From NCBI GenBank assembly GCA_964017195.1, contig CAXHKT010000139.1, positions 310,001 to 374,000 on the forward strand: DNA of 64,000 nucleotides. Reading direction: 5' to 3'. Numbering within the stretch: position 1 is the first letter of the stretch; each line of letters opens with the position of its first letter. Shown here in pieces: positions 35,501-50,386 of the stretch. The stretch comes from Siderastrea radians (Eukaryota > Cnidaria > Anthozoa > Scleractinia > Rhizangiidae). The position numbers were made by a program, and so were the translations under genes. The notes below the pieces were generated by a model. The model saw only the letters and a list, made by a program, of their open reading frames with translations. It was not told the DNA's origin and ran no database searches.

Positions 35501-38500
35501 TTTGTTCAAAAGTACAAAGAAAGCGCGATATGTGCGATCCTTAGGGAAAAAACCCCATTTTGGGGCATTCCCAGAGGCTCAAAAAGGTGTTCTTATCTGC
35601 GCAATCTGTCTGCGCAAGGCTGCGCACTGGCCCAATAACAATGCAAATCCCTCGGGGCTATCAGAAAAAAACAGTTTATTGTGTAGAAAGTCTGCGATTT
35701 TTTCGATAAGGTGGAAAAAACCCCCATTTTGGGGCCTTCCCTCAGGCCCCAAAATGCTCAAAAAGCTAACTGGCGCTCTCGGCTGCATGCACACAGCTCC
35801 CAAATGCATTCAATCCCTTTGGGACCATCCGAAAAAAATTCCTTTTGTTCAAAAGTACAAAGAAAGCGCGATATGTGCGATCCTTAGGGAAAAAACCCCA
35901 TTTTGGGGCATTCCCAGAGGCTCAAAAAGGTGTTCTTATCTGCGCAATCTGTCTGCGCAAGGCTGCGCACTGGCCCAATAATAATGCAAATCCCTCGGGG
36001 CTATCAGAAAAAACAGTTTATTGTGTAGAAAGTCTGCGATTTGTTCGATAAGGTGGAAAAAAACCCCATTTTGGGGCCTTCCCTCAGGCCCCAAAATGCT
36101 CAAAAAGCTAACTGGCGCTCTCGGCTGCATGCACAAAGCTCTCAAATGCATTCAATCCCCTTGGGACCATCCGAAAAAAATTCCTTTTGTTCAAAAGTAC
36201 AAAGAAAGCGCGATATGTGCGATCCTTAGGGAAAAAAACCCATTTTGGGGCATTCCCAGAGGCTCAAAAAGGTGTTCTTATCTGCGCAATCTGTCTGCGC
36301 AAGGCTGCGCACTGGCCCAATAATAATGCAAATCCCTCGGGGCTATCAGAAAAAACAGTTTATTGTGTAGAAAGTCTGCGATTTTTTCGATAAGGTGGAA
36401 AAAAACCCCATTTTGGGGCCTTCCCTCAGGCCCCAAAATGCTCAAAAAGCTAACTGGCGCTCTCGGCTGCATGCACAAAGCTCCCAAATGCATTCAATCC
36501 CTTTGGGACCATCCGAAAAAAATTCCTTTTGTTCAAAAGTACAAAGAAAGCGCGATATGTGCGATCCTTAGGGAAAAAACCCCATTTTGGGGCATTCCCA
36601 GAGGCTCAAAAAGGTGTTCTTATCTGCGCAATCTGTCTGCGCAAGGCTGCGCACTGGCCCAATAATAATGCAAATCCCTCGGGGCTATCAGAAAAAACAG
36701 TTTATTGTGTAGAAAGTCTGCGATTTTTTCGATAAGGTGGAAAAAAACCCCATTTTGGGGCTTTCCCTCAGGCCCCAAAAAGCTCAAAAAGCTAACTGGC
36801 GCTCTCGGCTGCATGCACAAAGCTCCCAAATGCATTCAATCCCTTTGGGACCATCCGAAAAAAATTCTTTTTGTTCAAAAGTACAAAGAAAGCGCGATAT
36901 GTGCGATCCTTAGGGAAAAAACCCCATTTTGGGGCATTCCCAGAGGCTCAAAAAGGTGTTCTTATCTGCGCAATCTGTCTGCGCAAGGCTGCGCACTGGC
37001 CCAATAATAATGCAAATCCCTCGGGGCTATCAGAAAAAACAGTTTATTGTGTAGAAAGTTTGCGATTTTTTCGATAAGGTGGAAAAAACCCCCATTTTGG
37101 GGCCTTCCCTCAGGCCCCAAAAAGCTCAAAAAGCTAACTGGCGCTCTCGGCTGCATGCACAAAGCTCCCAAATGCATTCAATCCCTTTGGGACCATCCGA
37201 AAAAAATTCCTTTTGTTCAAAAGTACAAAGAAAGCGCGATATGTGCGATCCTTAGGGAAAAAACCCCATTTTGGGGCATTCCCAGAGGCTCAAAAAGGTG
37301 TTCTTATCTGCGCAATCTGTCTGGGCAACGCTGCGCACTGGCCCAATAATAATGCAAATCCCTCGGGGCTATCAGAAAAAACAGTTTATTGTGTAGAAAG
37401 TCTGCGATTTTTTCGATAAGGTGGAAAAAACCCCCATTTTGGGGCCTTCCCTCAGGCCCCAAAATGCTCAAAAAGCTAACTGGCGCTCTCGGCTGCATGC
37501 ACAAAGCTCCCAAATGCATTCAATCCCTTTGGGACCATCCGAAAAAAATTCCTTTTGTTCAAAAGTACAAAGAAAGCGCGATATGTGCGATCCTTAGGGA
37601 AAAAACCCCATTTTGGGGCATTCCCAGAGGCTCAAAAAGGTGTTCTTATCTGCGCAATCTGTCTGCGCAAGGCTGCGCACTGGCCCAATAATAATGCAAA
37701 TCCCTCGGGGCTATCAGAAAAAACAGTTTATTGTGTAGAAAGTCTGCGATTTTTTCGATAAGGTGGAAAAAAACCCCATTTTGGGGCTTTCCCTCAGGCC
37801 CCAAAAAGCTCAAAAAGCTAACTGGCGCTCTCGGCTGCATGCACAAAGCTCCCAAATGCATTCAATCCCTTTGGGACCATCCGAAAAAAATTCCTTTTGT
37901 TCAAAAGTACAAAGAAAGCGCGATATGTGCGATCCTTAGGGAAAAAACCCCATTTTGGGGCATTCCCAGAGGCTCAAAAAGGTGTTCTTATCTGCGCAAT
38001 CTGTCTGCGCAAGGCTGCGCACTGGCCCAATAATAATGCAAATCCCTCGGGGCTATCAGAAAAAACAGTTTATTGTGTAGAAAGTCTGCGATGTTTTCGA
38101 TAAGGTGGAAAAAACCCCCATTTTGGGGCCTTCCCTCAGGCCCCAAAAAGCTCAAAAAGCTAACTGGCGCTCTCGGCTGCATGCACAAAGCTCCCAAATG
38201 CATTCAATCCCTTTGGGACCATCCGAAAAAAATTCCTTTTGTTCAAAAGTACAAAGAAAGCGCGATATGTGCGATCCTTAGGGAAAAAACCCCATTTTGG
38301 GGCATTCCCAGAGGCTCAAAAAGGTGTTCTTATCTGCGCAATCTGTCTGCGCAAGGCTGCGCACTGGCCCAATAATAATGCAAATCCCTCGGGGCTATCA
38401 GAAAAAACAGTTTATTGTGTAGAAAGTCTGCGATTTTTTCGATAAGGTGGAAAAAAACCCCACTTTGGGGCTTTCCTTCAGGCCCCAAAAAGCTCAAAAA

Positions 38501-39782
38501 GCTAACTGGCGCTCTCGGCTGCATGCACAAAGCTCCCAAATGCATTCAATCCCTTTGGGACCATCCGAAAAAAATTCCTTTTGTTCAAAAGTACAAAGAA
38601 AGCGCGATATGTGCGATCCTTAGGGAAAAAACCCCATTTTGGGGCATTCCCAGAGGCTCAAAAAGGTGTTCTTATCTGCGCAATCTGTCTGCGCAAGGCT
38701 GCGCACTGGCCCAATAATAATGCAAATCCCTCGGGGCTATCAGAAAAAACAGTTTATTGTGTAGAAAGTCTGCGATTTTTTCGATAAGGTGGAAAAAAAA
38801 CCCATTTTGGGGCCTTCCCTCAGGCCCCAAAAAGCTCAAAAAGCTAACTGGCGCTCTCGGCTGCATGCACAAAGCTCCCAAATGCATTCAATCCCTTTGG
38901 GACCATCCGAAAAAAATTCCTTTTGTTCAAAAGTACAAAGAAAGCGCGATATGTGCGATCCTTAGGGAAAAAACCCCATTTTGGGGCATTCCCAGAGGCT
39001 CAAAAAGGTGTTCTTATCTGCGCAATCTGTCTGGGCAACGCTGCGCACTGGCCCAATAATAATGCAAATCCCTCGGGGCTATCAGAAAAAACAGTTTATT
39101 GTGTAGAAAGTCTGCGATTTTTTCGATAAGGTGGAAAAAACCCCCATTTTGGGGCCTTCCCTCAGGCCCCAAAATGCTCAAAAAGCTAACTGGCGCTCTC
39201 GGCTGCATGCACAAAGCTCCCAAATGCATTCAATCCCTTTGGGACCATCCGAAAAAAATTCCTTTTGTTCAAAAGTACAAAGAAAGCGCGATATGTGCGA
39301 TCCTTAGGGAAAAAACCCCATTTTGGGGCATTCCCAGAGGCTCAAAAAGGTGTTCTTATCTGCGCAATCTGTCTGCGCAAGGCTGCGCACTGGCCCAATA
39401 ATAATGCAAATCCCTCGGGGCTATCAGAAAAAACAGTTTATTGTGTAGAAAGTCTGCGATTTTTTCGATAAGGTGGAAAAAAACCCCATTTTGGGGCTTT
39501 CCCTCAGGCCCCAAAAAGCTCAAAAAGCTAACTGGCGCTCTCGGCTGCATGCACAAAGCTCCCAAATGCATTCAATCCCTTTGGGACCATCCGAAAAAAA
39601 TTCCTTTTGTTCAAAAGTACAAAGAAAGCGCGATATGTGCGATCCTTAGGGAAAAAACCCCATTTTGGGGCATTCCCAGAGGCTCAAAAAGGTGTTCTTA
39701 TCTGCGCAATCTGTCTGCGCAAGGCTGCGCACTGGCCCAATAATAATGCAAATCCCTCGGGGCTATCAGAAAAAACAGTTTA
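32598..39782. repeat. Region I, copy 2
   Basis: This is the counterpart of 100-7284 at a constant offset of 32498 bp, 21 monomers. It reproduces the same single-base A insertions (monomers starting 34650, 34993 and 35336) and the same clustered C-to-T changes. Confidence 0.85.
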
Positions 39783-41152
39783 TTGTGTAGAAAGTCTGCG
39801 ATTTTTTCGATAAGGTTGAAAAAACCCCCATTTTGGGGCCTTCCCTCAGGCCCCAAAAAGCTCAAAAAGCTAACTGGCGCTCTCGGCTGCATGCACAAAG
39901 CTCCCAAATGCATTCAATCCCTTTGGGACCATCCGAAAAAAATTCCTTTTGTTCAAAAGTACAAAGAAAGCGCGATATGTGCGATCCTTAGGGAAAAAAC
40001 CCCATTTTGGGGCATTCCCAGAGGCTCAAAAAGGTGTTCTTATCTGCGCAATCTGTCTGCGCAAGGCTGCGCACTGGCCCAATAATAATGCAAATCCCTC
40101 GGGGCTATCAGAAAAAACAGTTTATTGTGTAGAAAGTCTGCGATTTTTTCGATAAGGTGGAAAAAAAAACCCACTTTGGGGCTTTCCTTCAGGCCCCAAA
40201 AAGCTCAAAAAGCTAACTGGCGCTCTCGGCTGCATGCACAAAGCTCCCAAATGCATTCAATCCCTTTGGGACCATCCGAAAAAAATTCCTTTTGTTCAAA
40301 AGTACAAAGAAAGCGCGATATGTGCGATCCTTAGGGAAAAAACCCCATTTTGGGGCATTCCCAGAGGCTCAAAAAGGTGTTCTTATCTGCGCAATCTGTC
40401 TGCGCAAGGCTGCGCACTGGCCCAATAATAATGCAAATCCCTCGGGGCTATCAGAAAAAACAGTTTATTGTGTAGAAAGTCTGCGATTTTTTCGATAAGG
40501 TTGAAAAAACCCCCATTTTGGGGCCTTCCCTCAGGCCCCAAAAAGCTCAAAAAGCTAACTGGCGCTCTCGGCTGCATGCACAAAGCTCCCAAATGCATTC
40601 AATCCCTTTGGGACCATCCGAAAAAAATTCCTTTTGTTCAAAAGTACAAAGAAAGCGCGATATGTGCGATCCTTAGGGAAAAAACCCCATTTTGGGGCAT
40701 TCCCAGAGGCTCAAAAAGGTGTTCTTATCTGCGCAATCTGTCTGCGCAAGGCTGCGCACTGGCCCAATAATAATGCAAATCCCTCGGGGCTATCAGAAAA
40801 AACAGTTTATTGTGTAGAAAGTCTGCGATTTTTTCGATAAGGTGGAAAAAAAAACCCACTTTGGGGCTTTCCTTCAGGCCCCAAAAAGCTCAAAAAGCTA
40901 ACTGGCGCTCTCGGCTGCATGCACAAAGCTCCCAAATGCATTCAATCCCTTTGGGACCATCCGAAAAAAATTCCTTTTGTTCAAAAGTACAAAGAAAGCG
41001 CGATATGTGCGATCCTTAGGGAAAAAACCCCATTTTGGGGCATTCCCAGAGGCTCAAAAAGGTGTTCTTATCTGCGCAATCTGTCTGCGCAAGGCTGCGC
41101 ACTGGCCCAATAATAATGCAAATCCCTCGGGGCTATCAGAAAAAACAGTTTA
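39783..41152. repeat. 2-mer higher-order repeat, copy 2
   Basis: This is the counterpart of 7285-8654: monomers at 39783, 40125, 40468 and 40810, again as two 685-bp pairs of GGTTG and nine-A types. The same duplication is in both large copies, so it is older than the 31-kb event. Confidence 0.88.
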
Positions 41153-44100
41153 TTGTGTAGAAAGTCTGCGATTTTTTCGATAAGGTGGAAAAAAACCCCA
41201 CTTTGGGGCTTTCCTTCAGGTCCCAAAAAGCTCAAAAAGCTAACTGGCGCTCTCGGCTGCATGCACAAAGCTCCCAAATGCATTCAATCCCTTTGGGACC
41301 ATCCGAAAAAAATTCCTTTTGTTCAAAAGTACAAAGAAAGCGCGATATGTGCGATCCTTAGGGAAAAAACCCCATTTTGGGGCATTCCCAGAGGCTCAAA
41401 AAGGTGTTCTTATCTGCGCAATCGGTCTGCGCAAGGCTGCGCACTGGCCCAATAATAATGCAAATCCATCGGGGCTATCAGAAAAAACAGTTTATTGTGT
41501 AGAAAGTCTGCGATTTTTTCGATAAGGTGGAAAAAAACCCCATTTTGGGGCCTTCCCTCAGGCCCCAAAAAGCTCAAAAAGCTAACTGGCGCTCTCGGCT
41601 GCATGCACAAAGCTCCCAAATGCATTCAATCCCTTTGGGACCATCCGAAAAAAATTCCTTTTGTTCAAAAGTACAAAGAAAGCGCGATATGTGCGATCCT
41701 TAGGGAAAAAACCCCATTTTGGGGCATTCCCAGAGGCTCAAAAAGGTGTTCTTATCTGCGCAATCTGTCTGGGCAACGCTGCGCACTGGCCCAATAATAA
41801 TGCAAATCCCTCGGGGCTATCAGAAAAAACAGTTTATTGTGTAGAAAGTCTGCGATTTTTTCGATAAGGTGGAAAAAACCCCCATTTTGGGGCCTTCCCT
41901 CAGGCCCCAAAATGCTCAAAAAGCTAACTGGCGCTCTCGGCTGCATGCACAAAGCTCCCAAATGCATTCAATCCCTTTGGGACCATCCGAAAAAAATTCC
42001 TTTTGTTCAAAAGTACAAAGAAAGCGCGATATGTGCGATCCTTAGGGAAAAAACCCCATTTTGGGGCATTCCCAGAGGCTCAAAAAGGTGTTCTTATCTG
42101 CGCAATCTGTCTGCGCAAGGCTGCGCACTGGCCCAATAATAATGCAAATCCCTCGGGGCTATCAGAAAAAACAGTTTATTGTGTAGAAAGTCTGCGATTT
42201 TTTCGATAAGGTGGAAAAAAACCCCATTTTGGGGCTTTCCCTCAGGCCCCAAAAAGCTCAAAAAGCTAACTGGCGCTCTCGGCTGCATGCACAAAGCTCC
42301 CAAATGCATTCAATCCCTTTGGGACCATCCGAAAAAAATTCCTTTTGTTCAAAAGTACAAAGAAAGCGCGATATGTGCGATCCTTAGGGAAAAAACCCCA
42401 TTTTGGGGCATTCCCAGAGGCTCAAAAAGGTGTTCTTATCTGCGCAATCTGTCTGCGCAAGGCTGCGCACTGGCCCAATAATAATGCAAATCCCTCGGGG
42501 CTATCAGAAAAAACAGTTTATTGTGTAGAAAGTCTGCGATTTTTTCGATAAGGTTGAAAAAACCCCCATTTTGGGGCCTTCCCTCAGGCCCCAAAAAGCT
42601 CAAAAAGCTAACTGGCGCTCTCGGCTGCATGCACAAAGCTCCCAAATGCATTCAATCCCTTTGGGACCATCCGAAAAAAATTCCTTTTGTTCAAAAGTAC
42701 AAAGAAAGCGCGATATGTGCGATCCTTAGGGAAAAAACCCCATTTTGGGGCATTCCCAGAGGCTCAAAAAGGTGTTCTTATCTGCGCAATCTGTCTGCGC
42801 AAGGCTGCGCACTGGCCCAATAATAATGCAAATCCCTCGGGGCTATCAGAAAAAACAGTTTATTGTGTAGAAAGTCTGCGATTTTTTCGATAAGGTTGAA
42901 AAAACCCCCATTTTGGGGCCTTCCCTCAGGCCCAAAAAAGCTCAAAAAGCTAACTGGCGCTCTCGGCTGCATGCACAAAGCACCCAAATGCATTCAATCC
43001 ATTTGGGACCATCCGAAAAAAATTCCTTTTGTTCAAAAGTACAAAGAAAGCGCGATATGTGCGATCCTTAGGGAAAAAACCCCATTTTGGGGCATTCCCA
43101 GAGGCTCAAAAAGGTGTTCTTATCTGCGCAATCTGTCTGCGCAAGGCTGCGCACTGGCCCAATAATAATGCAAATCCCTCGGGGCTATCAGAAAAAACAG
43201 TTTATTGTGTAGAAAGTCTGCGATTTTTTCGATAAGGTGGAAAAAAACCCCATTTTGGGGCTTTCCCTCAGGCCCCAAAAAGCTCAAAAAGCTAACTGGT
43301 GCTCTCGGCTGCATGCACAAAGCTCCCAAATGCATTCAATCCCTTTGGGACCATCCGAAAAAAATTCCTTTTGTTCAAAAGTACAAAGAAAGCGCGATAT
43401 GTGCGATCCTTAGGGAAAAAACCCCATTTTGGGGCATTCCCAGAGGCTCAAAAAGGTGTTCTTATCTGCGCAATCTGTCTGCGCAAGGCTGCGCACTGGC
43501 CAGATAATAATGCAAATCCCTCGGGGCTATCAGAAAAAACAGTTTATTGTGTAGAAAGTCTGCGATTTTTTCGATAAGGTGGAAAAAAACCCCATTTTGG
43601 GGCTTTCCCTCAGGCCCCAAAAAGCTCGAAAAGCTAACTGGCGCTCTCGGCTGCATGCACAAAGCTCCCAAATGCATTCAATCCATTTGGGACCATCCGA
43701 AAAAAATTCCTTTTGTTCAAAAGTACAAAGAAAGCGCGATATGTGCGATCCTTAGGGAAAAAACCCCATTTTGGGGCATTCCCAGAGGCTCAAAAAGGTG
43801 TTCTTATCTGCGCAATCTGTCTGCGCAAGGCTGCGCACTGGCCCAATAATAATGCAAATCCCTCGGGGCTATCAGAAAAAACAGTTTATTGTGTAGAAAG
43901 TCTGCGATTTTTTCGATAAGGTGGAAAAAACCCCCATTTTGGGGCCTTCCCTCAGGCCCCAAAAAGCTCGAAAAGCTAACTGGCGCTCTCGGCTGCATGC
44001 ACAAAGCTCCCAAATGCATTCAATCCATTTGGGACCATCCGAAAAAAATTCCTTTTGTTCAAAAGTACAAAGAAAGCGCGATATGTGCGATCCTTAGGGA

Positions 44101-46282
44101 AAAAACCCCATTTTGGGGCATTCCTAGAGGCTCAAAAAGGTGTTCTTATCTGCGCAATCTGTCTGCGCAAGGCTGCGCACTGGCCCAATAATAATGCAAA
44201 TCCCTCGGGGCTATCAGAAAAAACAGTTTATTGTGTAGAAAGTCTGCGATTTTTTCGATAAGGTGGAAAGAAACCCCCATTTTGGGGCCTTCCCTCAGGC
44301 CCCAAAATGCTCAAAAAGCTAACTGGCGCTCTCGGCTGCATCCACAAAGCTCCCAAATGCATTCAATCCCTTTGGGACCATCCGAAAAAAATTCCTTTTG
44401 TTCAAAAGTACAAAGAAAGCGCGATATGTGCGATCCTTAGGGAAAAAACCCCATTTTGGGCATTCCCAGAGGCTCAAAAAGGTGTTCTTATCTGCGCAAT
44501 CTATCTGCGCAAGGCTGCGCACTGGCCCAATAATAATGCAAATCCCTCGGGGCTATCAGAAAAAACAGTTTATTGTGTAGAAAGTCTGCGATTTTTTCGA
44601 TAAGGTGGAAAAAAACCCCACTTTGGGGCTTTCCTTCAGGCCCCAAAAAGCTCAAAAAGCTAACTGGCGCTCTCGGCTGCATGCACAAAGCTCCCAAATG
44701 CATTCAATCCCTTTGGGACCATCCGAAAAAAATTCCTTTTGTTCAAAAGTACAAAGAAAGCGCGATATGTGCGATCCTTAGGGAAAAAACCCCATTTTGG
44801 GGCATTCCCAGAGGCTCAAAAAGGTGTTCTTATCTGCGCAATCTGTCTGCGCAAGGCTGCGCACTGGCCCAATAATAATGCAAATCCCTCGGGGCTATCA
44901 GAAAAAACAGTTTATTGTGTAGAAAGTCTGCGATTTTTTCGATAAGGTGGAAAAAACCCCCATTTTGGGGCCTTCCCTCAGGCCCCAAAAAGCTCAAAAA
45001 GCTAACTGGCGCTCTCGGCTGCATGCACAAAGCTCCCAAATGCATTCAATCCCTTTGGGACCATCCGAAAAAAATTCCTTTTGTTCAAAAGTACAAAGAA
45101 AGCGCGATATGTGCGATCCTTAGGGAAAAACCCCATTTTGGGGCATTCCCAGAGGCTCAAAAAGGTGTTCTTATCTGCGCAATCTGTCTGGGCAACGCTG
45201 CGCACTGGCCCAATAATAATGCAAATCCCTCGGGGCTACCAGAAAAAACAGTTTATTGTGTAGAAAGTCTGCGATTTTTTCGATAAGGTGGAAAAAACCC
45301 CCATTTTGGGGCCTTCCCTCAGGCCCCAAAATGCTCAAAAAGCTAACTGGCGCTCTCGGCTGCATGCACAAAGCTCCCAAATGCATTCAATCCCTTTGGG
45401 ACCATCCGAAAAAAATTCCTTTTGTTCAAAAGTACAAAGAAAGCGCGATATGTGCGATCCTTAGGGAAAAAACCCCATTTTGGGGCATTCCCAGAGGCTC
45501 AAAAAGGTGTTCTTATCTGCGCAATCTGTCTGCGCAAGGCTGCGCACTGGCCCAATAATAATGCAAATCCCTCGGGGCTATCAGAAAAAACAGTTTATTG
45601 TGTAGAAAGTCTGCGATTTTTTCGATAAGGTTGAAAAAACCCCCATTTTGGGGCCTTCCCTTTGGCCCCAAAAAGCTCAAAAAGCTAACTGGCGCTCTCG
45701 GCTGCATGCACAAAGCTCCCAAATGCATTCAATCCCTTTGGGACCATCCGAAAAAAATTCCTTTTGTTCAAAAGTACAAAGAAAGCGCGATATGTGCGAT
45801 CCTTAGGGAAAAAACCCCATTTTGGGGCATTCCCAGAGGCTCAAAAAGGTGTTCTTATCTGCGCAATCTGTCTGCGCAAGGCTGCGCACTGGCCCAATAA
45901 TAATGCAAATCCCTCGGGGCTATCAGAAAAAAACAGTTTATTGTGTAGAAAGTCTGCGATTTTTTCGATAAGGTTGAAAAAACCCCCATTTTGGGGCCTT
46001 CCCTCAGGCCCAAAAAAGCTCAAAAAGCTAACTGGCGCTCTCGGCTGCATGCACAAAGCACCCAAATGCATTCAATCCATTTGGGACCATCCGAAAAAAA
46101 TTCCTTTTGTTCAAAAGTACAAAGAAAGCGCGATATGTGCGATCCTTAGGGAAAAAACCCCATTTTGGGGCATTCCCAGAGGCTCAAAAAGGTGTTCTTA
46201 TCTGCGCAATCTGTCTGCGCAAGGCTGCGCACTGGCCCAATAATAATGCAAATCCCTCGGGGCTATCAGAAAAAACAGTTTA
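41153..46282. repeat. Region II left part, copy 2
   Basis: This is the counterpart of 8655-13784. It has the same 15-monomer order, including the GGTCCC monomer (41153), the GCTCGAAAAGC pair (43547, 43889), the GGAAAGAAACCCCC monomer (44231) and the 341-bp monomer (44915). Confidence 0.82.
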
Positions 46283-48334
46283 TTGTGTAGAAAGTCTGCG
46301 ATTTTTTCGATAAGGTGGAAAAAAACCCCATTTTGGGGCTTTCCCTCAGGCCCCAAAAAGCTCAAAAAGCTAACTGGCGCTCTCGGCTGCATGCACAAAG
46401 CTCCCAAATGCATTCAATCCCTTTGGGACCATCCGAAAAAAATTCCTTTTGTTCAAAAGTACAAAGAAAGCGCGATATGTGCGATCCTTAGGGAAAAAAC
46501 CCCATTTTGGGGCATTCCCAGAGGCTCAAAAAGGTGTTCTTATCTGCGCAATCTGTCTGCGCAAGGCTGCGCACTGGCCCAATAATAATGCAAATCCCTC
46601 GGGGCTATCAGAAAAAACAGTTTATTGTGTAGAAAGTCTGCGATTTTTTCGATAAGGTGGAAAAAACCCCCATTTTGGGGCCTTCCCTCAGGCCCAAAAA
46701 AGCTCAAAAAGCTAACTGGCGCTCTCGGCTGCATGCACAAAGCACCCAAATGCATTCAATCCCTTTGGGACCATCCGAAAAAAATTCCTTTTGTTCAAAA
46801 GTACAAAGAAAGCGCGATATGTGCGATCCTTAGGGAAAAAACCCCATTTTGGGGCATTCCCAGAGGCTCAAAAAGGTGTTCTTATCTGCGCAATCTGTCT
46901 GCGCAAGGCTGCGCACTGGCCCAATAATAATGCAAATCCCTCGGGGCTATCAGAAAAAACAGTTTATTGTGTAGAAAGTCTGCGTTTTTTTCGATAAGGT
47001 GGAAAAAAACCCCATTTTGGGGCTTTCCCTCAGGCCCCAAAAAGCTCAAAAAGCTAACTGGCGCTCTCGGCTGCATGCACAAAGCTCCCAAATGCATTCA
47101 ATCCCTTTGGGACCATCCGAAAAAAATTCCTTTTGTTCAAAAGTACAAAGAAAGCGCGATATGTGCGATCCTTAGGGAAAAAACCCCATTTTGGGGCATT
47201 CCCAGAGGCTCAAAAAGGTGTTCTTATCTGCGCAATCTGTCTGCGCAAGGCTGCGCACTGGCCCAATAATAATGCAAATCCCTCGGGGCTATCAGAAAAA
47301 ACAGTTTATTGTGTAGAAAGTCTGCGATTTTTTCGATAAGGTTGAAAAAACCCCCATTTTGGGGCCTTCCCTCAGGCCCCAAAAAGCTCAAAAAGCTAAC
47401 TGGCGCTCTCGGCTGCATGCACAAAGCTCCCAAATGCATTCAATCCCTTTGGGACCATCCGAAAAAAATTCCTTTTGTTCAAAAGTACAAAGAAAGCGCG
47501 ATATGTGCGATCCTTAGGGAAAAAACCCCATTTTGGGGCATTCCCAGAGGCTCAAAAAGGTGTTCTTATCTGCGCAATCTGTCTGCGCAAGGCTGCGCAC
47601 TGGCCCAATAATAATGCAAATCCCTCGGGGCTATCAGAAAAAACAGTTTATTGTGTAGAAAGTCTGCGATTTTTTCGATAAGGTTGAAAAAACCCCCATT
47701 TTGGGGCCTTCCCTCAGGCCCAAAAAAGCTCAAAAAGCTAACTGGCGCTCTCGGCTGCATGCACAAAGCACCCAAATGCATTCAATCCCTTTGGGACCAT
47801 CCGAAAAAAATTCCTTTTGTTCAAAAGTACAAAGAAAGCGCGATATGTGCGATCCTTAGGGAAAAAACCCCATTTTGGGGCATTCCCAGAGGCTCAAAAA
47901 GGTGTTCTTATCTGCGCAATCTGTCTGCGCAAGGCTGCGCACTGGCCCAATAATAATGCAAATCCCTCGGGGCTATCAGAAAAAACAGTTTATTGTGTAG
48001 AAAGTCTGCGATTTTTTCGATAAGGTTGACAAAACCCCCATTTTGGGGCCTTCCCTCAGGCCCCAAAAAGCTCAAAAAGCTAACTGGCGCTCTCGGCTGC
48101 ATGCACAAAGCTCCCAAATGCATTCAATCCCTTTGGGACCATCCGAAAAAAATTCCTTTTGTTCAAAAGTACAAAGAAAGCGCGATATGTGCGATCCTTA
48201 GGGAAAAAACCCCATTTTGGGGCATTCCCAGAGGCTCAAAAAGGTGTTCTTATCTGCGCAATCTGTCTGCGCAAGGCTGCGCACTGGCCCAATAATAATG
48301 CAAATCCCTCGGGGCTATCAGAAAAAACAGTTTA
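46283..48334. repeat. 6-mer higher-order repeat, first copy, in copy 2
   Basis: This is the counterpart of 13785-15836, with starts 46283, 46625, 46967, 47309, 47651 and 47993 and the same markers in the same order. Confidence 0.88.
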
Positions 48335-50386
48335 TTGTGTAGAAAGTCTGCGATTTTTTCGATAAGGTGGAAAAAAACCCCATTTTGGGGCTTTCCCTCA
48401 GGCCCCAAAAAGCTCAAAAAGCTAACTGGCGCTCTCGGCTGCATGCACAAAGCTCCCAAATGCATTCAATCCCTTTGGGACCATCCGAAAAAAATTCCTT
48501 TTGTTCAAAAGTACAAAGAAAGCGCGATATGTGCGATCCTTAGGGAAAAAACCCCATTTTGGGGCATTCCCAGAGGCTCAAAAAGGTGTTCTTATCTGCG
48601 CAATCTGTCTGCGCAAGGCTGCGCACTGGCCCAATAATAATGCAAATCCCTCGGGGCTATCAGAAAAAACAGTTTATTGTGTAGAAAGTCTGCGATTTTT
48701 TCGATAAGGTGGAAAAAACCCCCATTTTGGGGCCTTCCCTCAGGCCCAAAAAAGCTCAAAAAGCTAACTGGCGCTCTCGGCTGCATGCACAAAGCACCCA
48801 AATGCATTCAATCCCTTTGGGACCATCCGAAAAAAATTCCTTTTGTTCAAAAGTACAAAGAAAGCGCGATATGTGCGATCCTTAGGGAAAAAACCCCATT
48901 TTGGGGCATTCCCAGAGGCTCAAAAAGGTGTTCTTATCTGCGCAATCTGTCTGCGCAAGGCTGCGCACTGGCCCAATAATAATGCAAATCCCTCGGGGCT
49001 ATCAGAAAAAACAGTTTATTGTGTAGAAAGTCTGCGTTTTTTTCGATAAGGTGGAAAAAAACCCCATTTTGGGGCTTTCCCTCAGGCCCCAAAAAGCTCA
49101 AAAAGCTAACTGGCGCTCTCGGCTGCATGCACAAAGCTCCCAAATGCATTCAATCCCTTTGGGACCATCCGAAAAAAATTCCTTTTGTTCAAAAGTACAA
49201 AGAAAGCGCGATATGTGCGATCCTTAGGGAAAAAACCCCATTTTGGGGCATTCCCAGAGGCTCAAAAAGGTGTTCTTATCTGCGCAATCTGTCTGCGCAA
49301 GGCTGCGCACTGGCCCAATAATAATGCAAATCCCTCGGGGCTATCAGAAAAAACAGTTTATTGTGTAGAAAGTCTGCGATTTTTTCGATAAGGTTGAAAA
49401 AACCCCCATTTTGGGGCCTTCCCTCAGGCCCCAAAAAGCTCAAAAAGCTAACTGGCGCTCTCGGCTGCATGCACAAAGCTCCCAAATGCATTCAATCCCT
49501 TTGGGACCATCCGAAAAAAATTCCTTTTGTTCAAAAGTACAAAGAAAGCGCGATATGTGCGATCCTTAGGGAAAAAACCCCATTTTGGGGCATTCCCAGA
49601 GGCTCAAAAAGGTGTTCTTATCTGCGCAATCTGTCTGCGCAAGGCTGCGCACTGGCCCAATAATAATGCAAATCCCTCGGGGCTATCAGAAAAAACAGTT
49701 TATTGTGTAGAAAGTCTGCGATTTTTTCGATAAGGTTGAAAAAACCCCCATTTTGGGGCCTTCCCTCAGGCCCAAAAAAGCTCAAAAAGCTAACTGGCGC
49801 TCTCGGCTGCATGCACAAAGCACCCAAATGCATTCAATCCCTTTGGGACCATCCGAAAAAAATTCCTTTTGTTCAAAAGTACAAAGAAAGCGCGATATGT
49901 GCGATCCTTAGGGAAAAAACCCCATTTTGGGGCATTCCCAGAGGCTCAAAAAGGTGTTCTTATCTGCGCAATCTGTCTGCGCAAGGCTGCGCACTGGCCC
50001 AATAATAATGCAAATCCCTCGGGGCTATCAGAAAAAACAGTTTATTGTGTAGAAAGTCTGCGATTTTTTCGATAAGGTTGACAAAACCCCCATTTTGGGG
50101 CCTTCCCTCAGGCCCCAAAAAGCTCAAAAAGCTAACTGGCGCTCTCGGCTGCATGCACAAAGCTCCCAAATGCATTCAATCCCTTTGGGACCATCCGAAA
50201 AAAATTCCTTTTGTTCAAAAGTACAAAGAAAGCGCGATATGTGCGATCCTTAGGGAAAAAACCCCATTTTGGGGCATTCCCAGAGGCTCAAAAAGGTGTT
50301 CTTATCTGCGCAATCTGTCTGCGCAAGGCTGCGCAGTGGCCCAATTATAATGCAAATCCCTCGGGGCTATCAGAAAAAACAGTTTA
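48335..50386. repeat. 6-mer higher-order repeat, second copy, in copy 2
   Basis: This is the counterpart of 15837-17888. It ends with the GCAGTGGCCCAATTAT monomer (50045), as in copy 1. Confidence 0.88.
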